Origin: Gemmatimonadota bacterium
GTDB taxonomy: Bacteria; Gemmatimonadota; Gemmatimonadetes; Longimicrobiales; Gaopeijiaceae
DNA: 53,428 nucleotides
Assembly (NCBI GenBank): GCA_022823225.1
Contig: JAJDXM010000062.1
Span: 1 to 53,428, forward strand
Direction of reading: 5' to 3'
Position 1 is the stretch's first letter. Every line of letters starts with the position of its first letter. The notes beneath the pieces are model-generated. The model was not told where the DNA came from. It did no database searches and saw nothing but the letters and a program-made list of their open reading frames with translations. Position numbers and translations under genes: made by a program. This document shows, piece after piece, positions 52,825 through 53,428 of the stretch.

Positions 52825-53225
52825 GCCGCTACTGTCTCGACACGTCCGCCTACATCGAGTTCCTGCGGGGCGACTCCCGTGCCGTCGCGGCGATAGACGG
52901 GGCCAGCTGGATCGGCTTCCCCGTGATCGCCCTGGGAGAGCTGTACACGGGATTCGTCCTGGGCAGACGGCACGGGCGGGATGCGGAGCGCCTGAGAGAG
53001 TTCCTGGCGCACCCCGTGGTCGAAACCATCCCGCTGGACGACGAGGTCGCCCACGAGTACGCTCATCTGGTCGCGGAACTGCGGACTGCCGGAACACCGC
53101 TGCCCGCCAACGACATCTGGATCGCTGCCTGCGCCGCGCGCACATCGAGCGTGATCCTGACTTGCGACGCTCACTTCGCGCGGGTCGAACGTGTCGGGTG
53201 CGTGGTGTTGCGGGGGGATCGGTGA
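52821..53225 (+). CDS. vapC: VapC toxin, PIN-domain ribonuclease
   Basis: A 134-residue PIN protein. Acidic metal ligands are visible in YCLDTSAYIEFL (Asp), IALGELYTGF (Glu), PANDIWIAACA (Asp) and TCDAHFARV (Asp). VapC toxins cleave specific RNAs, often initiator tRNA or the sarcin-ricin loop. GTG 52821 overlaps the antitoxin stop and gives the conserved N-terminus SRYCLDTSAY. Its TGA overlaps the GTG start of the next beta-propeller gene, an odd coupling of a toxin to a lipoprotein. Confidence 0.9.
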   Translation: MSRYCLDTSAYIEFLRGDSRAVAAIDGASWIGFPVIALGELYTGFVLGRRHGRDAERLREFLAHPVVETIPLDDEVAHEYAHLVAELRTAGTPLPANDIWIAACAARTSSVILTCDAHFARVERVGCVVLRGDR

Positions 53226-53428
53226 GAGTCAGCGGCTCGCGAACCCTGATCGCCCTGGCGATCGCCGGGATCGCCTGCGACCAGCCCCCGCCCGAACCCG
53301 AAGCCCCGCGCGTAACGGTGTGGGACTCGGCCGGCATCGAAATCGTCGAGAACCACGCCCCCGAGTGGGGCGACTCCGCACGATGGAGCGTGGATTCGGA
53401 ACCCGAATTCGTGATCGGGGGCACCAAT
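53222..53428 (+). CDS. 6-bladed beta-propeller lipoprotein, N-terminal part (runs off the window)
   Basis: The first 69 codons of a propeller lipoprotein. Signal RTLIALAIAGIAC ends in a lipobox Cys, then DQPPPEPEAPRVTVWDSAG and IEIVENHAPEWGDSARW. From about 53283 to the edge the DNA is more than 90 percent identical by eye to 51296-51430 of the complete propeller. The start GTG 53222 overlaps the vapC stop (GTGA). The rest lies outside the window. Confidence 0.72.
   Translation, partial: MRVSGSRTLIALAIAGIACDQPPPEPEAPRVTVWDSAGIEIVENHAPEWGDSARWSVDSEPEFVIGGTN

Overview
The window is high-GC bacterial chromosome, about two thirds G+C by eye, with tightly packed genes, many 4-base ATGA/GTGA overlaps and frequent GTG/TTG starts. 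The best fit is a Gemmatimonadota lineage. The reasons are a complete alternative complex III operon, many exported 6-bladed beta-propeller proteins (several carrying DSA(D/G)IEIVEN), TAT-exported N-acyl-D-amino-acid deacylases and a YpdA-type reductase. This placement is inferred from gene content; there is no rRNA or other taxonomic marker. No tRNA, rRNA or CRISPR array was seen.

Layout. 1-12.5 kb (minus): ExbB/TolQ channel, Slt-type transglycosylase, an ABC exporter whose permease is split by a frameshift, three beta-propeller genes (one split), a cold-shock protein and DNA polymerase I without proofreading residues. 12.6-17.4 kb (minus): gcvH-gcvP, a UPF0173 hydrolase and a LipM-type octanoyltransferase, so a lipoyl-dependent protein sits with a likely lipoylation enzyme. 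17.5-20.9 kb (plus): acyl-CoA dehydrogenase, TatA, MFS transporter, TrmJ-like methyltransferase. 21-28.5 kb (minus): actABCDEF, the quinol-oxidising alternative complex III, behind a good housekeeping-type promoter. 28.5-32.7 kb: a small hypothetical, a class I glutamine amidotransferase, a NatAB-like ABC exporter and an orphan AbrB-like protein with a perfect palindrome in its leader. 32.7-37.2 kb (minus): a coupled operon of coiled-coil protein, TAT-exported deacylase, LuxE and LuxC without luciferase. 37.3-38.4 kb: a DUF2157 membrane protein.

38.6-46 kb is the most unusual part. A two-gene unit, a secreted nine-cysteine protein followed by a beta-propeller lipoprotein, occurs twice. Each copy has a sigma-54 -24/-12 promoter about 70 bases upstream of the start of transcription-to-translation leader, and about 75 bases further upstream a tandem pair of 14-bp dyads spaced exactly 21 bp. 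Between the copies lie a sigma-54 activator (NtrC-type AAA+ and Fis-type HTH, no receiver domain), another propeller, remnants resembling IS110 and IS1595 transposases, and beside the second copy an internally deleted third propeller. I read this as a dedicated sigma-54 regulon for an exported cysteine-rich protein/propeller pair that has spread by duplication.

46-53.4 kb: two deacylases and YpdA (plus), a higBA-like module with a shortened toxin, a propeller lipoprotein, a vapBC module and the start of a further propeller lipoprotein, nearly identical at its 5' end to the previous one and overlapping the vapC stop codon. The window ends inside that gene.
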